Positions 45,240-57,515 of a DNA stretch of 64,000 bases are shown one piece after another (the stretch's first letter is position 1; every line of letters begins with the position of its first letter). A model generated the notes under the pieces. It made no database searches and was not told where the DNA came from. It saw only the letters and a list, made by a program, of their open reading frames with translations. Both the position numbers and the translations under genes were made by a program. Location of the stretch: the NCBI GenBank assembly GCA_003255065.1, contig QAOA01005617.1:62001-126000 (forward strand). The letters run 5' to 3'. The DNA comes from Cercis canadensis (Eukaryota > Streptophyta > Magnoliopsida > Fabales > Fabaceae).

Positions 45240-46397
45240 ATAATACTTGGTTTGAGTATGGATTGTGCATTTTTTGATTTGTCAGTCTTCTCTGGCAACC
45301 CTCAATTTTTATTTTCTAGGTGGAGCTAAAAAACTCTGATTTGAGTGATTATTGATTTGTTAGAACCAGGAAACATATCCCTCTTGTGTGTAAAATTTTC
45401 ATGACCAAATTCTCTTTCCCCAACCCCCAATGTTTATTTGAATTTGATTGTTTTTTTGCTATTTCGGGTTTGTTAGTCTTCTCTGACAACTCTCGATTTT
45501 TATTTTCTAGATGGAGCTACAGAGCTCCAATTTGAGTGATTCTTGCTTTTTTAGAACCAGGAAGCATGTTTATCTTATGTTTCAAAATTTAATGGCAAGA
45601 TTCTCTTTTTATGGCTCCCGGTGTTTCTTTGAATTTGATTATTTTTTTGTTGTTTCAGGTCTGTCAGTCTTCTATGGAAACCCTCAGTATTGATTTTCTA
45701 GATTGAGCTACAGAGCTCCAATTTGAATGGCTTTTATCCCGTTAGAACTAGGAGATATATGCCTCTCATGTGAAAAAGTTTCAAAGCAAAATTCCTTTTC
45801 CCCTGCTCCCAATTTGTATTTAAATTTAGTTGTTTTTCTGCACTATTGGGCTTGTCAGTTTTCTCTGGCCCTTAGTGTTTATTTTTTAAGTTATAGATCT
45901 CTATTTTGCATGATTCTTATTTTTTTTTTCGAAATGTAAGACATGTGTCTTTGATATGTAAAAATTTCAAAATGTATGCACGTCTCCCCTACTCCCAGTT
46001 TTAATTTGAATGTGATTGTTTATTTTCCTACTATTGTTGCTACCTGGGTATATTCACACTGCTATCTAGGTATATTCACACTACTATTTTGGCATATTTA
46101 CACTGTTGTCTTAGTACATTCCCACTGTTGTTTTGGTGAATTTTCCCTTGTTGTCCTAGGCATGTTTTGTAGCTATCTTGGTACATTTTCTCATACTTTC
46201 TAGTACATTTTTCTTATTTTTTTTTTGGTCTATTTCATTTTGTTTTGGCAGTTTTTCCTTGGCTACCTCGGCTCTGTTTTGACGGCTGTCTTGGCCTATT
46301 TTCCTTAGTTGTTTTGGTTATTTTTAGGATGGCGTTAAACATGTTTCTCTAGCTTCTTGTTTAATTTATGAGACGGATTTTAACATGATATACTTAA
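45240..46397 (+). repeat. 5' LTR, second part, of the deleted Tat-type element
   Basis: Resumes the LTR after the copia, beginning with the duplicated ataat. It matches 49196-50337 by eye and holds tandem ~190-bp units beginning near 45281, 45474, 45664 and 45855 ('GTCAGTCTTCTCTGGCAAC' type). Homology ends at tacttaa (46397). Confidence 0.7.
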
Positions 46398-47515
46398 AAG
46401 ATCACAAGTTGTCAAAAATAAGATTCTCATTGTTGCCCCAATATTAAATGTTTGGGTCTTTACATCTTTTCTTTCATTAGTCATATCTTACATCCCTAAA
46501 ACACCGCTACGACCCATGAGAATCCTCTTAGTAAATGAATATTGGCATAAAACTCTATTGGAGTTAGGGGTTGAAGAAAATGGAGAAATCAGGTAAGGGA
46601 CAAAATAAAATTTTGAGCATTTATTCTTTCATTTCAAATAAAAGCCTTTTACCTCTAAGACCCCATTACAAGCTTTTAAAGCCATTCTTGATGATTAGTT
46701 TGCTTGAACCATTAAATGGGGCAAACTTTTTTATGAAAAATTTTGGTTTTCAAAAAAAAAAAAAATTGGGGTCAAGCCTGACTCAAGAAAAATCTCTTTT
46801 GTGTTGATTACAATTCTCAAAGGGAATATCTTCAAATCCTTGCCACTGGAGCAAATTTTCATTCTTCAAGTTTGCAAGCTATCATAACCATTGAAAAAAA
46901 AAGGCTCTATGTCCTAACTTTGGCCTTTAAGATTTCCCTCAGTGCCTGACATTGGGGCAAATTTTAGGTTACCCAAAATTCATTTCTTGCACAACTTTGT
47001 CATTGAAAATTTTATTTGCATAAATCAAGGGGCATAGGTCCTGTCTTATCTCAATCATTTCTTTACCACTTTGTCATTTCTTGAATGCATAACTCATCTC
47101 ATTAATTTTTGCCAGATAAAATAAGAGTGGTTCCTATTCAGTTGACATGACTAGCATTAGGAATTGAAGAGCTGGCTTAAAAGCAATACCATAATCCTTG
47201 TAAAGGATTAACATTGATAAAATCCATGCAGAAAGCAGTCTTTTAGACTAGATCCAAATTGGGGCAAAATTTAATTGAGCAAATTTTTCATTTGAGCAAG
47301 CAACTTTAACATTTCATACTTAATGTCTTCAATTTGAAAATGGGCTTTGACCCACCATTTTTATTCCCTTGCATTTTTGGGCTCTAACACACTGTTTTAC
47401 TTTCCACAGTATTTTGGGCCTTGACCCATTATCTTATTATCATTTCAGGCATTCGTCATTCATATCATTTTCTTGCATATCATGCACCATGATTTTTAAA
47501 TTTACTGTCAATTAT
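46398..47515 (+). other. Non-coding interior of the deleted Tat-type element
   Basis: No gag-pol domain. Probably the remaining 3' untranslated part of a Tat element. The small frame at 46571-46807 has no motif. Confidence 0.5.
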
Positions 47516-48137
47516 AGGCTCGAATCCTAATTTTAAATTTTCTGCCATTCCCAGGCTCAAATCCTAGTTTTTAAATTTTTTGCCAATCCCTAAGCTCGAA
47601 TCTTGGTTTTTAAATTTTTTGCCAATTCCCAGGCTCAAACCCTGGTTTTTAAATTTTCTGCCAATTCCCAAGCTCGAATCCTAATTTTAAATTTGCCAGC
47701 CAATTCCCAGGATTGAATCTTGGTTTTAAATTTCCTGCCACTTCCCAGGATCGAATCTTGGTTTTAAATTTCTTGTCACTTCCCAAGCTCGAATCCTAGT
47801 TTTAAATTTCTACCATCCCCAAGCTCAAACCTTGGTTTTAAATTTCTGCGATTCCTAGGCTCAAATCCTGGGTTCTAAATTTTCTGCTAATTCCTTAGCT
47901 CGAATCCTGGTTTTAAATTTCTATCATTCCCAGGCTCAAATCCTAGTTTTTAAATTTCCTGTCATTTACAAGCTCGAACCCTGGTTTTAAATTTTCTGCC
48001 ATTCCCAGGCTTGAACCCTAGTTTTAAATTTATGTCATTCCCAGGTTCGAATCCTGGTTTTAAATTTCTTCTACCAATTCCCATACTCAAATCCTGGTTT
48101 TAAATTTCTTTATCCATTGCTAGGCTCGAATCCTAGT
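47516..48137 (+). repeat. Minisatellite, about 17 units of ~37 bp, with tRNA T-arm-like core
   Basis: Unit of the type 'CCAGGCTCGAATCCTGG' followed by 'TTTTAAATTTTCTGCCATTC', repeated about 17 times with drift. The core is an inverted repeat. In the unit at 48041-48057 it is exactly CCAGGTTCGAATCCTGG, a 5-bp stem with a 7-base TTCGAAT loop that matches the tRNA T-arm and contains a Pol III B-box sequence. It lies just upstream of the 3' LTR, where Tat-lineage elements are known to carry hypervariable tandem repeats. Confidence 0.8.
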
Positions 48138-48330
48138 CTTTTGGATCAAATCTTACTCTTTGTGGATTTAGTTTTCTTTCGTATCAAAAGTTGACTCAAT
48201 TGATAACACTTTTTGTTTCATTTATCTCAGACAAAACTTGTATACTATATTTACATGTTTTCTACGTGAGCAATTGATAGCATTCGCTTCTCATGTCCTT
48301 CAAATAGCAAACATGTAAAGAGGGTCAAAT
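48138..48330 (+). other. 3' end of the internal region with purine tract
   Basis: Non-coding. Ends with gtaaagagggtcaaat (48315-48330) directly before the 3' LTR. Confidence 0.5.
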
Positions 48331-51297
48331 TGTAGCCACCGTATTTTGTTCGAGTTCTTTTTGTCGCATAAAACAAAAAAGAAAAGTGAAATTTGAGATA
48401 TTGCATTTGTGAAATTTCGAGGTCTTCCACCTTTTGAATTTACCAAAAAAAAATTTGTGCAAAAAAAAATGATTTTTGAAGACATAGAAGTTCTTAATTT
48501 TTAGTTTATTTCTTTTTATATATTTTACTTGGGCTATTATAATAAAATGTACCATAGTCTTATTACCTTGGCCTACTCCATTTTTTTGGAGTCCAACCCA
48601 AATCTCCCATTTAGCCCACCCAGCCCATTCCTTTTAGTGTTTTTAATTTTTTGTAAATGAATAGTAAATATAGAAAAATAAAGAAATTTTTGAAAAAGTT
48701 TTTCTTGCATCACTAAATCTTGGAGGACCAATGAGGGAACAAGAAATGGATTTCACTCATTCCCTATTGGTCTAAGTTGGTTTACCTTATCTCTATTAAA
48801 TAAATAAGTAATTAAAAAAATGAAGAAAATCAAATTAAAACTAGAGCAAAGAAAAAAGAGAGGGAGAGAGAATAAGGAGTTTGGGAGAAAGGAAGAGAAC
48901 CAAAGAGAGAAGAATGTTTGAATCTCCATCAAATTCATTGTACAAGGGTAATCTCTGCTCTAGTTCTTCAATTCTTACTACTATATTTTTGATCCATGGT
49001 GATTAATTTGTTTATTTGTTGTTATGAGTGAATGATTATGCTGAATTTCTGAATCATAGTGTAATTTGATGGAGTTTGAGATTGATTCCTATGGTTCTAG
49101 GGTACGCATGGTGTTGGATTCCTAAATTTAAGTTCAATTTCTGATGTTGATATAGAAATAATTCTGATTTTAGAACTTTGAGTTGTTTCTTTGACTGATA
49201 ATACTTCGTTTGATTGTGGATTGTGCATTTTCGGATATGTCAGTCTTCTCTGGCAACCCTCAGTTTTTGTTTTCTAGGTGGAGCTACAAAGCTTCAATTT
49301 GAGTGATTATTGATTTTTTAGAACTAACAGATGTATCACTCCAGTGGGTAAAATTTTCATGGCCAAATTCCCTTTCACCTACCTGTAGTGTTTATTTGAA
49401 TTTGATTATTTTTCTGCTATTTTGGGTTTGTCAGTCTTCTCTGGCAACTTTCAGTTTTTATTTTCTAGATGGAGCTACAGATATCCAATTTGAGTGATTC
49501 TTGCCTTTTTAGAACCAGGAAGTATGTTTATCTTATGTTTAAAAGTTTCATGGCTAGATTCTCTTTCCCCTACTACCAGTTTTTCTCTGAATTTTAATTA
49601 TTTTTCTTCTGTTTCGGATCAGTCAGTCTTCTCTGGCAACCCTTGGTTTTGATTTTCTAGATGGAGCTACAGAGCTTCAATTTGAGTGGTTTTTGTCCTG
49701 TTAGAGCTAGGAGATATATGCCTCTCATGTGAAAAAGTTTCAAAGAAAAATTCCCTTTCCCCTGTTCCCAGTTTGTATTTAAGTTTTGTTGTTTTTTTGC
49801 ACTGTTGGGCTTGTCAATTTTCTCTGGCAGCCCTCGATGTTTATTTTCTAATTTGAGCTATAGAGCTCCGTTTTTCATGATTCATATTTTTTTAGAACTG
49901 TAAGACATGTGTCTTTGATATGTAAAAATTTCAGAATTTATGCATGCCTTCCCTACTCGCAATTTTAATTTGAACATGGCTGTTTATTTTCTTACTATTG
50001 CTGCTGCCTGGGTATATTCACAGTATTGTTTTGACATATTTACACTGTTGTCTTGGTATATTCCCGCTGCTGTTTTAGTGCATTTTCCCTTGCTGTCCTG
50101 GGCATGTTTTGTGGCTGTCTTGGTATATTTTCTTATACTTTCTAGTACATTTTTCTCATTTTTTCTGGTCTATTTTATTTTATTTTGGCACTTTTTCCTT
50201 GGCTGCCTCAGCTCTGTTTTGAGGGCTGTGTTGGCCTATTTTCCTTAGTTGTTTTGGTTGTTTTTAGGATGACATTAAACATGTTTCTCTAGCTTCTTGT
50301 TTAATTTATGAGACGGATTTTGACGTGTTATACTTAACTGTTTTGAGCTATTGGTTTCTTGGTTTTAGCATTCCTTTAATTAGTTCCTCTTCATTTAATT
50401 GCATGTGGTTGACGGTGACTTTTTCTTCAAAGCTTGTTCAAGTTTGGTTTAGTGGCTATTTGGAAATTTATTGCTTAGTTGTTGTTTTTGGAAATTCTAC
50501 TGAGCTTGCTTTTTTCCAAGGATAATGAATGCTTCAGTCACTTATGTTTGGTTGAAAGTGCTACTTAACCTTTGTGTTTTTGTTTCCATGAGAGATTTTT
50601 GGACTTGATCACTATTTTTAAGCATATGACAAATGGGAATGTCCGGTCTTGGGGAGCTAATTGGATTTGGGAATGAGAATATTTTTATTTCTAAATTCCC
50701 CTCCCCGAATAGTTTCAATGTTGTAAATTCATGCATTGCATTCATTTAAGATATGTATATATGTGTCACATAGTATCCGCATGCCCCTTTACTTATAATG
50801 GGAGGATAGATTGAGTCTAATTCCTTTATGGAATAACTTTGTTTATCCAACTTAGGTGAAGGTAGCGCCACCCTAGAGGTTGCTTCATGCAAAAAAAAAT
50901 TGGGGGGNGGGGGGGGGGAGGGGGAGGATTTACGTCACAATAGAGAAATCATGCATTGCATGTTTAAATTCTTCGTCTTTATTTTTGTTAGATATTCATG
51001 TAATACTCTTATTATTTTGGGATAAATAAAGTACATTTTTGGCCATATTATTTTTGCACAATTAATTTCGTGTAATCGTCTTTCAGATAGATGTTGTGGG
51101 CTGTCTAACATCTTTTTCATGCACAAATTGACTCCTGAACCATCCCTCGTTCGCAGACCATTTTTTCTTTAAAATTCAAAAAAGGTTTTCCAATTGTTCC
51201 CCATTTTTTAATACAATTGGCGGCGACTTCAAATTTTCTTCGAAAACTAATATTTTTTCCAAGTCTGCCATCCGCATTGCGGCTACCTTCGGGTACG
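48331..51297 (+). repeat. 3' LTR of the deleted Tat-type element, 3.0 kb
   Basis: Starts TGTAGCCACCGTATTTTG and ends TTCGGGTACG (expected ...ACA). Homologous to the solo LTR at 28993-32303 (opposite strand). Tandem ~190-bp units begin near 49239, 49431, 49620 and 49812. A G-rich run at 50901-50926 contains one ambiguous base (50908). Confidence 0.75.
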
Positions 51298-51532
51298 TAA
51301 TGACAATAGGATGCCCCTAGAGGTATAGGTGAAGGGGAAGCCATGATGAGTTGGGACTCAGCTGAAGTCTCTCTTTGCTGTTGACACCTTTGGAGCTCGT
51401 TAATCTCAACTCAATCGACTTCTCTCTGCTCTCTAAGGATTTGTATTTCTTGGAGGAGAAGGTTGAGGGTTTTGTTCTAGTTGTCTTATCGGTTGAGGTT
51501 CTCTCGAGGGGAATGAGAACTAGCATCTATTA
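51298..51532 (-). pseudogene. Probable 5' gag part of the first Tat-type element
   Basis: On the minus strand a frame reads '..QQQRETSAESQLIMASPSPI', ending at the junction with the Tat-type LTR. It plausibly joins the gag N-terminal sequence that stops at 37020. This would make 37021-51297 an insertion within that gag. The match is by composition and position only. Confidence 0.4.
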
Positions 51533-52673
51533 TGTTAGCCCCGCAATTCTCTAATCCTATTTTGATGATAATAAAATGTCTTTGTGTTACTAACTTGTGT
51601 TTCTTTTCTAAGTGTTCTATTTAGAATAGGTTAGAAAGGAGTCTTAAGAACTAGTTCTATCTATTTCAAGAACTAGTTCTTGCTTCAGTGATCTTGTTCT
51701 TTTGACGAATGAATTTATAATCTTGCTGATGTGGAGATGCTTTTCGAAGACTCTAGATGCTTTTTGTCCTCTTTTATCTCTCTAGGAAATTGCCTTGGAT
51801 GAGAAGGGAAATTTCCTATTGAGGTGACTATTGTATGATCCATGATTCAAGGGATATTTTCTTTGCTTTATCTCACAAAAGGACAAAAATGATAATGAAT
51901 AGAGTACAATAGGACACTTGTCAAAGTAGTGGGCTGGTTTTGCATAGTCCTTCACATGGTCCTTTGCATGCTCTCCATTGAAATGATAAAGAGAGAGAAC
52001 CAAGGCTTCAGCTAACACAGAGAAGTGAGAATGAAAAATTGAGAGAAGAGAAAGGTTTCCTTGAGAGCTCATTTTGTACCTTCTTCTCTCTTGTGTTTTC
52101 TCTCGATAGAAAAGAAAAGTTCATTGTATTTTATCTACTCTATAAGAGAGTTTCTTCATTGGGGCTACATTGACAAATTGGATTTTTGTATCTGGATTTC
52201 TATGGGAGAAATCTATGAGAGAAATCTCTAGTGAGTTAGAGAGTGTGAGTTCATGGTTAGCTTGAAGAACAAAACCATGGTTGAGAAGCTTGAAAAAATA
52301 AACTTGAAGAATAATCGAACCCCAAGTATTGGGAGAAGTGGATGTAGGCATTTTTAACCCGAACCACTATAAATACTCTTGCAGATCTCTCTTCTCCTTA
52401 TCTTTTTATTTCTGAGAATTTCTGCTTTATTTTCTAATGCAATGCACTTGTGATTTTTTGGATTATCTTTTGCTCTAATTTTAATGGCTTATTATGTTAT
52501 CTCTCTGTGTTCAAATTTGGACTTTATCAGAGAACTAGTTCTCAAGCTTGAAGAACTAGTTCTTAAGTATATTTGTTATTTGAATTAATCTATATTAGAA
52601 CTATTTTTTGCAATTAATTTTAACAATTCCTATTCACCCCCCTCCCCCCTTTAGGAATTCATCCTGTAACCTT
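51533..52673 (+). repeat. 5' LTR of the SIRE-like copia
   Basis: About 1.14 kb from TGTTAGCCCC to just before the primer site. It has an ACTATAAATAC TATA box near 52366 and a C-rich tract (about 52637-52650) near its end. The exact 3' border is uncertain by a few bases. Confidence 0.65.
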
Positions 52674-52677
52674 CAAT

Positions 52678-52689
52678 TGGTATCAAAGC
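52678..52689 (+). promoter_or_regulatory. Primer-binding site (initiator Met tRNA type, one mismatch)
   Basis: TGGTATCAAAGC, one base from the usual TGGTATCAGAGC. Confidence 0.75.
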
Positions 52690-52761
52690 TTGTGCTCATC
52701 TTATCTTTGCCGGTCTAACTAACCAAGAGCTAAAGATCTGGGTTATTCTATTGCAGGTACC

Positions 52762-54165
52762 ATGGACAACCAAAATGAGTCATACTCTTCTCACAAACCT
52801 CCATTCTTCAATGGAGAAAACTATCCTTACTGGAAGCATCACATGGAGATGTATCTTAAGTCAATTGACTATGAAGTTTGGCAAATAGTCAAAAATAGTC
52901 TCACACCTCCTAATAAAATGATGGATGGAGCTAGAATTCCAAAAGAATAACATGAGTTCACTGTTGAAGATAAGCTCAGATTCACTCTCAATTCTAAAGC
53001 TAGGTACAACATTGTATGTGTTGTATCTGCAAAAGAATATGAAAACATTGCTTCATGCAACACTGCAAAGGAAATGTGGGATAGACTTGCTACCATTCAT
53101 GAAGGGACAAGCCATGTCAAAGAGGCTAAGATTGATATCTATTCTACCAAATATGAAATGTTTCATATGACTCAAGATGAATCTCTGGATTCTTTCTTTG
53201 CTATGTTCTTAAGCATCATCAACAGTCTCAAAGGTCTTAGAAGAGTCTACTCTCAAAAGGAACAAGTCAAGAAGATTCTGAGATGTCTCACTGATAAATG
53301 GGATTCCAAAGTAATCGTATTGCTCCAATTTGCAGAATCTAATGAACTTACTGTAGATTCACTCAAAGGGACTTTAGAATCACATCATATGTTGATCATG
53401 CAAAAGAAGAACATTGCAGGTGAAAGAAAGAAAAGTTTGGCTCTTGGTTCCACTGTCCCAGAGACTAGTACTTAGGAAGAACTAGCCTCTAGTGATGATG
53501 ATATAGCACTGGTTACAAGGAGAGTTCTTGATTTGATGAAGAAGAGAAAAGAGAAGAAGATATTTCAATCAGAAGTACACAAAAACTTCACCAAGGGAGA
53601 AAGCAACAAAGAACCCATCATATGTTATGAATGCAAAAAGCCAGACCACATTAAGCCAGAATGTTCAAACCTCAAGAAGAAGTTCTTCAAAAAGGGGAAG
53701 AAGAAAGCGATGATGGCTACCTAGAGTGATAGGGATTCAACTTCAGAAAGTGAATAATCAAATGAGGTTAACATTGTCAATTTGTGTCTTATGGCAACAA
53801 GAGAAAGTTTAGGAGAAAAATGTGAGGTAATAGAACTAGATCTTGAACTACTTCCTACTTATGATGAACTAAGTCATGTTTTTGATGATTTGTCTTTTGA
53901 TTATGAGAAAAGACTAGCAAAAATTGTTGTCCTCAAGAAAATCATAAAAGATCATATTAATGTGATTGAAGAACTTAAGAAAGATAATTTTGCTTTAATT
54001 GATAAACTTAAAATTCTTCAGCATCAGAATGATATTCTTGAAAAGGAAAATTGTCTCACCTCCTATGTCATGAATGAAAATAACAAGCTGAAAGGAAAAG
54101 TAAATGAATTATCTAGAGACTTGACTAAGTTTGTTCAAGGAAGAGATAATTTGAATTCTCTCTGA
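52762..54165 (+). pseudogene. SIRE-like copia gag
   Basis: The start 'PPFFNGENYPYWKHHMEMYL' is the copia gag signature (DUF4219/UBN2 type). It continues through 'DESLDSFFAMFLSIINSL' and a zinc knuckle CX2CX4HX4C ('CYECKKPDHIKPEC', near 53625-53670). A coiled-coil part follows ('LKKDNFALIDKLKILQHQND', 53782-54165). Stops at 52948 and 53473 and near 53722 and 53755 interrupt it. Gag forms the particle in which reverse transcription occurs. Confidence 0.75.
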
Positions 54166-57100
54166 GGAAAGCAAAGAATAGGATATGACAAAACTGGTTT
54201 AGGTTACACTTGACCTAGTTCTTCAAAGACATTCCAAAATTCTTTTGTTAAAGCCTCTGCTTCACATTCTTTCACTAAAGGATCTTGCTTTTACTGTGGT
54301 CACTTAGGTCATTCTCAAAAGACCTGTTCCTACAAAAAAATTATGTGCTGAAAGAAAAATGGTGTGGGTGCCTAAAGGCACATTTGTTGCTAACATGAAA
54401 GGACCCAAAGAAGTTTGGGTACCTAAATCTCTATGATTTTCTTGCAGGCCTACTATCAAGCCAAAAGCGACTTTGGTATTTGGACAGTGGCTGCTCAAGG
54501 CACATGATCGGAGATCCTTCAGAGTTTGTTTCCTTTAACAAGGAGGACTTGGGAGTTGTCTCTTTTGGTGACAATAGCAAAGGTAGAATTGTAGGTTTAG
54601 GTAAAATTAAAATTTCTTCTAACCTCTTCATTGACAATGTCTACTTGGTCAAGGGTTTGATGTATAATCTGTTGAGCATAAATCAGCTATGTGATAAGGG
54701 TCATAAGATCATTTTTTTCAAACTCCTCATTGCATCATTCATAAGAAAAATTCTAATGATATTTTATTCATTGGCCAAAGAAGCTCAAATGTATATATCG
54801 TGTCTGGAGATTCCTTAAGATCTAAAAATGAAACATGTTTTTCTTCTCAAAGTAATAATTCTTGGCTGTGACATAGAAGACTTGGACATACAAATTTTAA
54901 ATTAATTCCAAGCTTTCTAAGAAAGAACTAGTTTTTGGTTTACCTAAACTAGTATTTGAAAAGGATAAGATGTGTGTTGCTTGTCAGCAAGGTAAACAAA
55001 TCAAATCCTCTTTCTCTTCTAAGAAAGATTTGTCATCTTCTAGGCCACTCCAACTTCTTCACATGGATCTCTTTAGACTAGCACCTACATTAAGCCTGAA
55101 TGGAAAGAAATATGGATTAGTCATTGTGGATGATTTCTCTAGGTTTACTTGGTTCTTCTTCCTTGCTCATAAAGATGATACTTTTGCCATTTTTGAGAAA
55201 TTTAGCAAAAAGGTGCAAAATGAAAAGAGTTTTGCAATCACCTCAATTAGGAGTGATCATGGTGGAGAGTTTGAGAACAAGTTTTTCAAAAAAAAATTCG
55301 GAAACTTAAGGCATTCACCATAATTTCTCTTGTCCTAGAAGTCCTCAACAAAATGGAATAGTTGAGAGGAAAAATAGGACTCTAGTTGAGATGGGCAGAA
55401 TTATGTTGTGTGAAAATAATTTGCCAAAATATTTTTGGGCTGAAGCTATAAACACAATATGCTATATATTGAATAGATGCTTAATTAGGCCCATTTTGAA
55501 GAAAACTCCTTATGAGCTTTGGAAAGGAAGAAAACCCAATGTAGGCTACTTTCATGCTTTTTGGCTATAAATGTTTTGTTTTAATCAATGGAACAGAACA
55601 TTTGAGAAAATTTGATTCAAAATTTGATGAAGCTATATTCTTGGGATATTCTTTGTCTAGCAAGGCCTATAGAGTTTTTAATAAAAGAACTCTCATTGTA
55701 GAAGAATCAATGCATGTGGTTTCTAATGAATCTAACTGTCATTTGACTTCAAATACTCTTGAGGAGAATGATATAGTGTAGGACAGCATCAAAACACCTT
55801 CTAAGGCAGAGAACAGCAAAGAGAAAGCAGCAGATCAAACTCTTCAAGAACCAGTTCATTCAGAATTAAATCCATTTGAACCAATTTAAGAAGAAGCTCC
55901 ACAGAAAAATGTGAAAAATTCACTTCCTAAAGAAACCAGAACTTCTAGAAATCATCCAGTTGAAAAGGTGATTGAAGACTTGGAAAGAGGAATCAGTACT
56001 AAAGCATCTCTTAGAGATAAACATGTGAACTTGGCATTCTTGTCTCTGTCCAAGCCTGCAAAAATTTTTGAGGCATTACAAGATGAGGCTTGGATCATGG
56101 CAATGCAAGAAGAATTGAACTAGTTCACAAGAAACAAAGTTTCGACTCTTGTACCTGAACCAAAAGGTCACACAATCATTAGCACAAGATGGGTTTTCAC
56201 AAATAAGCTTGATGAGGATGACAAGATTGTGAGAAACAAAACAACATTTGTAGCTTAAGGCTTTAATCAGCAGGAATATATAGACTTTGAAGAGACTTTT
56301 GCTCCTGTAGCAAGAATAGAAGCCATTAGAATATTTCTTGCATTTGCATCTTTTAAAGGTTTAAAGTTTTTCCAATGGATGTGAAAAGTGCCTTTTTGAA
56401 TGGTTATATTAATGAAGAAGTTTTTGTGAAGCAGCCCCCTGGTTTTGAAAACTTAGACTTTCCCAATCATGTGTTTAAACTCTCCAAAGCTCTCTATGGT
56501 TGAGCAAGCTCCTAGAGCTTGGTATGATAGACTTAGTGAGTTTCTAATGAAAAATGTTTTTTCAAGAGGGAAAGTAGATACTACTTTGTTCACTAAAAGA
56601 TTGTCTCATAATATCATCATAGTTTAAATTTATGTTGATGATATTATCTTTGGGTCAATTAATGATGAGTTATGCAAGGACTTTGAAATCCTAATGAAAA
56701 GTGAATTTGAGATGAGTATGATAAGAGAACTCAACTTCTTCCTTGGAATTCAAGTGAAGCAAACCAGAGAGAGCATCTTCATTAATCAATCTAAGTATAC
56801 TAGAGAGCTGCTTAAACGTTCTGGCATGAACAATGCAAAAGGTATTTCAATTCCAATGAGTCCTAGCACAAAACTAGTTATGGATGAAAAAGGTAAATAT
56901 GTTTGTGAGAAAAGATACAAATGTATGATTGGATCTTTACTGTATTTGACTGCAAGTAGACCAAACATTATTTTTTCTGTTTGTGCTTGTGCAAGATTTC
57001 AAATCAATCCAAAGGAATCTCATTTATTTACTGTCAAAAGAATTTTTCGATATTTAATCAGTTCTGTAAATGTTGGTTTGTGGTATAGTAGAACTAGTTC

Positions 57101-57515
57101 TTTTGAACTAGTCTTTTATACAAATTCTAATTATTCTAGTTGTTCAATTGATCGAAAAAGCACCAGTGGAGGTTGTCAATTTCTTGGAGGAGCCTTGGTC
57201 TCTTGGCAATCCAAGAAACAACATTCAGTTGCTTAATTAACAGCTGAAGCTAAATACATGGCTGCTTGACTATGTTGTTGACAGGTGCTATGGATGACAC
57301 AACAACTTGTTGACTATGGTATATTTCTTACCAAAATTCGTCTGCTGTGTGATAATACTAGTGCAATAAACATTGCAAGAAATCCAGTTCAGCACTCTAC
57401 CAAGCATATAGACATAAAACATTATTTTCTAAGAGATCATGTTCTTAAGGGTGATATAGAACTTTCTTTTGTTAACACTAAAGATCAGATTGATGATATT
57501 TTCATAAAACCTTGA
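54166..57515 (+). pseudogene. SIRE-like copia pol (protease, integrase, RT, RNase H)
   Basis: Protease 'WYLDSGCSRHMIGD' (54476); GAG-pre-integrase 'MCVACQQGKQIKSSF' (54970); integrase core 'VIVDDFSRFTWFFFL' and 'SDHGGEFENKFF', then 'NGIVERKNRTLVEM'; RT 'STRWVFTNKLDEDDK' and the catalytic 'YVDDIIFGS' near 56630; RNase H 'STSGGCQFLGGALVSWQSKK' and 'CDNTSAINIARNPVQHSTKH'. The order protease-integrase-RT-RNase H is copia-specific. At least eight stops or frameshifts (for example near 54820, 55320, 56120, 56260, 56500 and 57235) make it inactive. Confidence 0.8.

Larger units (their letters stand above)
37021..51297 (+). mobile_element. Deleted Tat-type LTR element with nested insertions
   Basis: The 5' LTR starts at 37021 (TGTAGACATCG) and the 3' LTR spans 48331-51297. 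Between them is only about 1.9 kb of non-coding DNA with a minisatellite and a purine tract (aaagagggtcaaat, 48317-48330) just before the 3' LTR. The 5' LTR is homologous to the 3' LTR until 46397 (equivalent to 50337) and lacks the last 960 bp, so one deletion removed the LTR end, primer site and all of gag-pol. A copia element (37927-45239) sits inside the 5' LTR. Flanks atatg and taatg do not form a clear duplication. Confidence 0.65.

Noticed and set aside
48041-48057. Possible tRNA gene because of a perfect T-arm
   Set aside because: No acceptor stem, D-arm or anticodon arm surrounds it; it is one unit of a minisatellite.
47516-48137. CRISPR-like regular repeats
   Set aside because: Contiguous drifting tandem units with no distinct spacers, in a plant retroelement.
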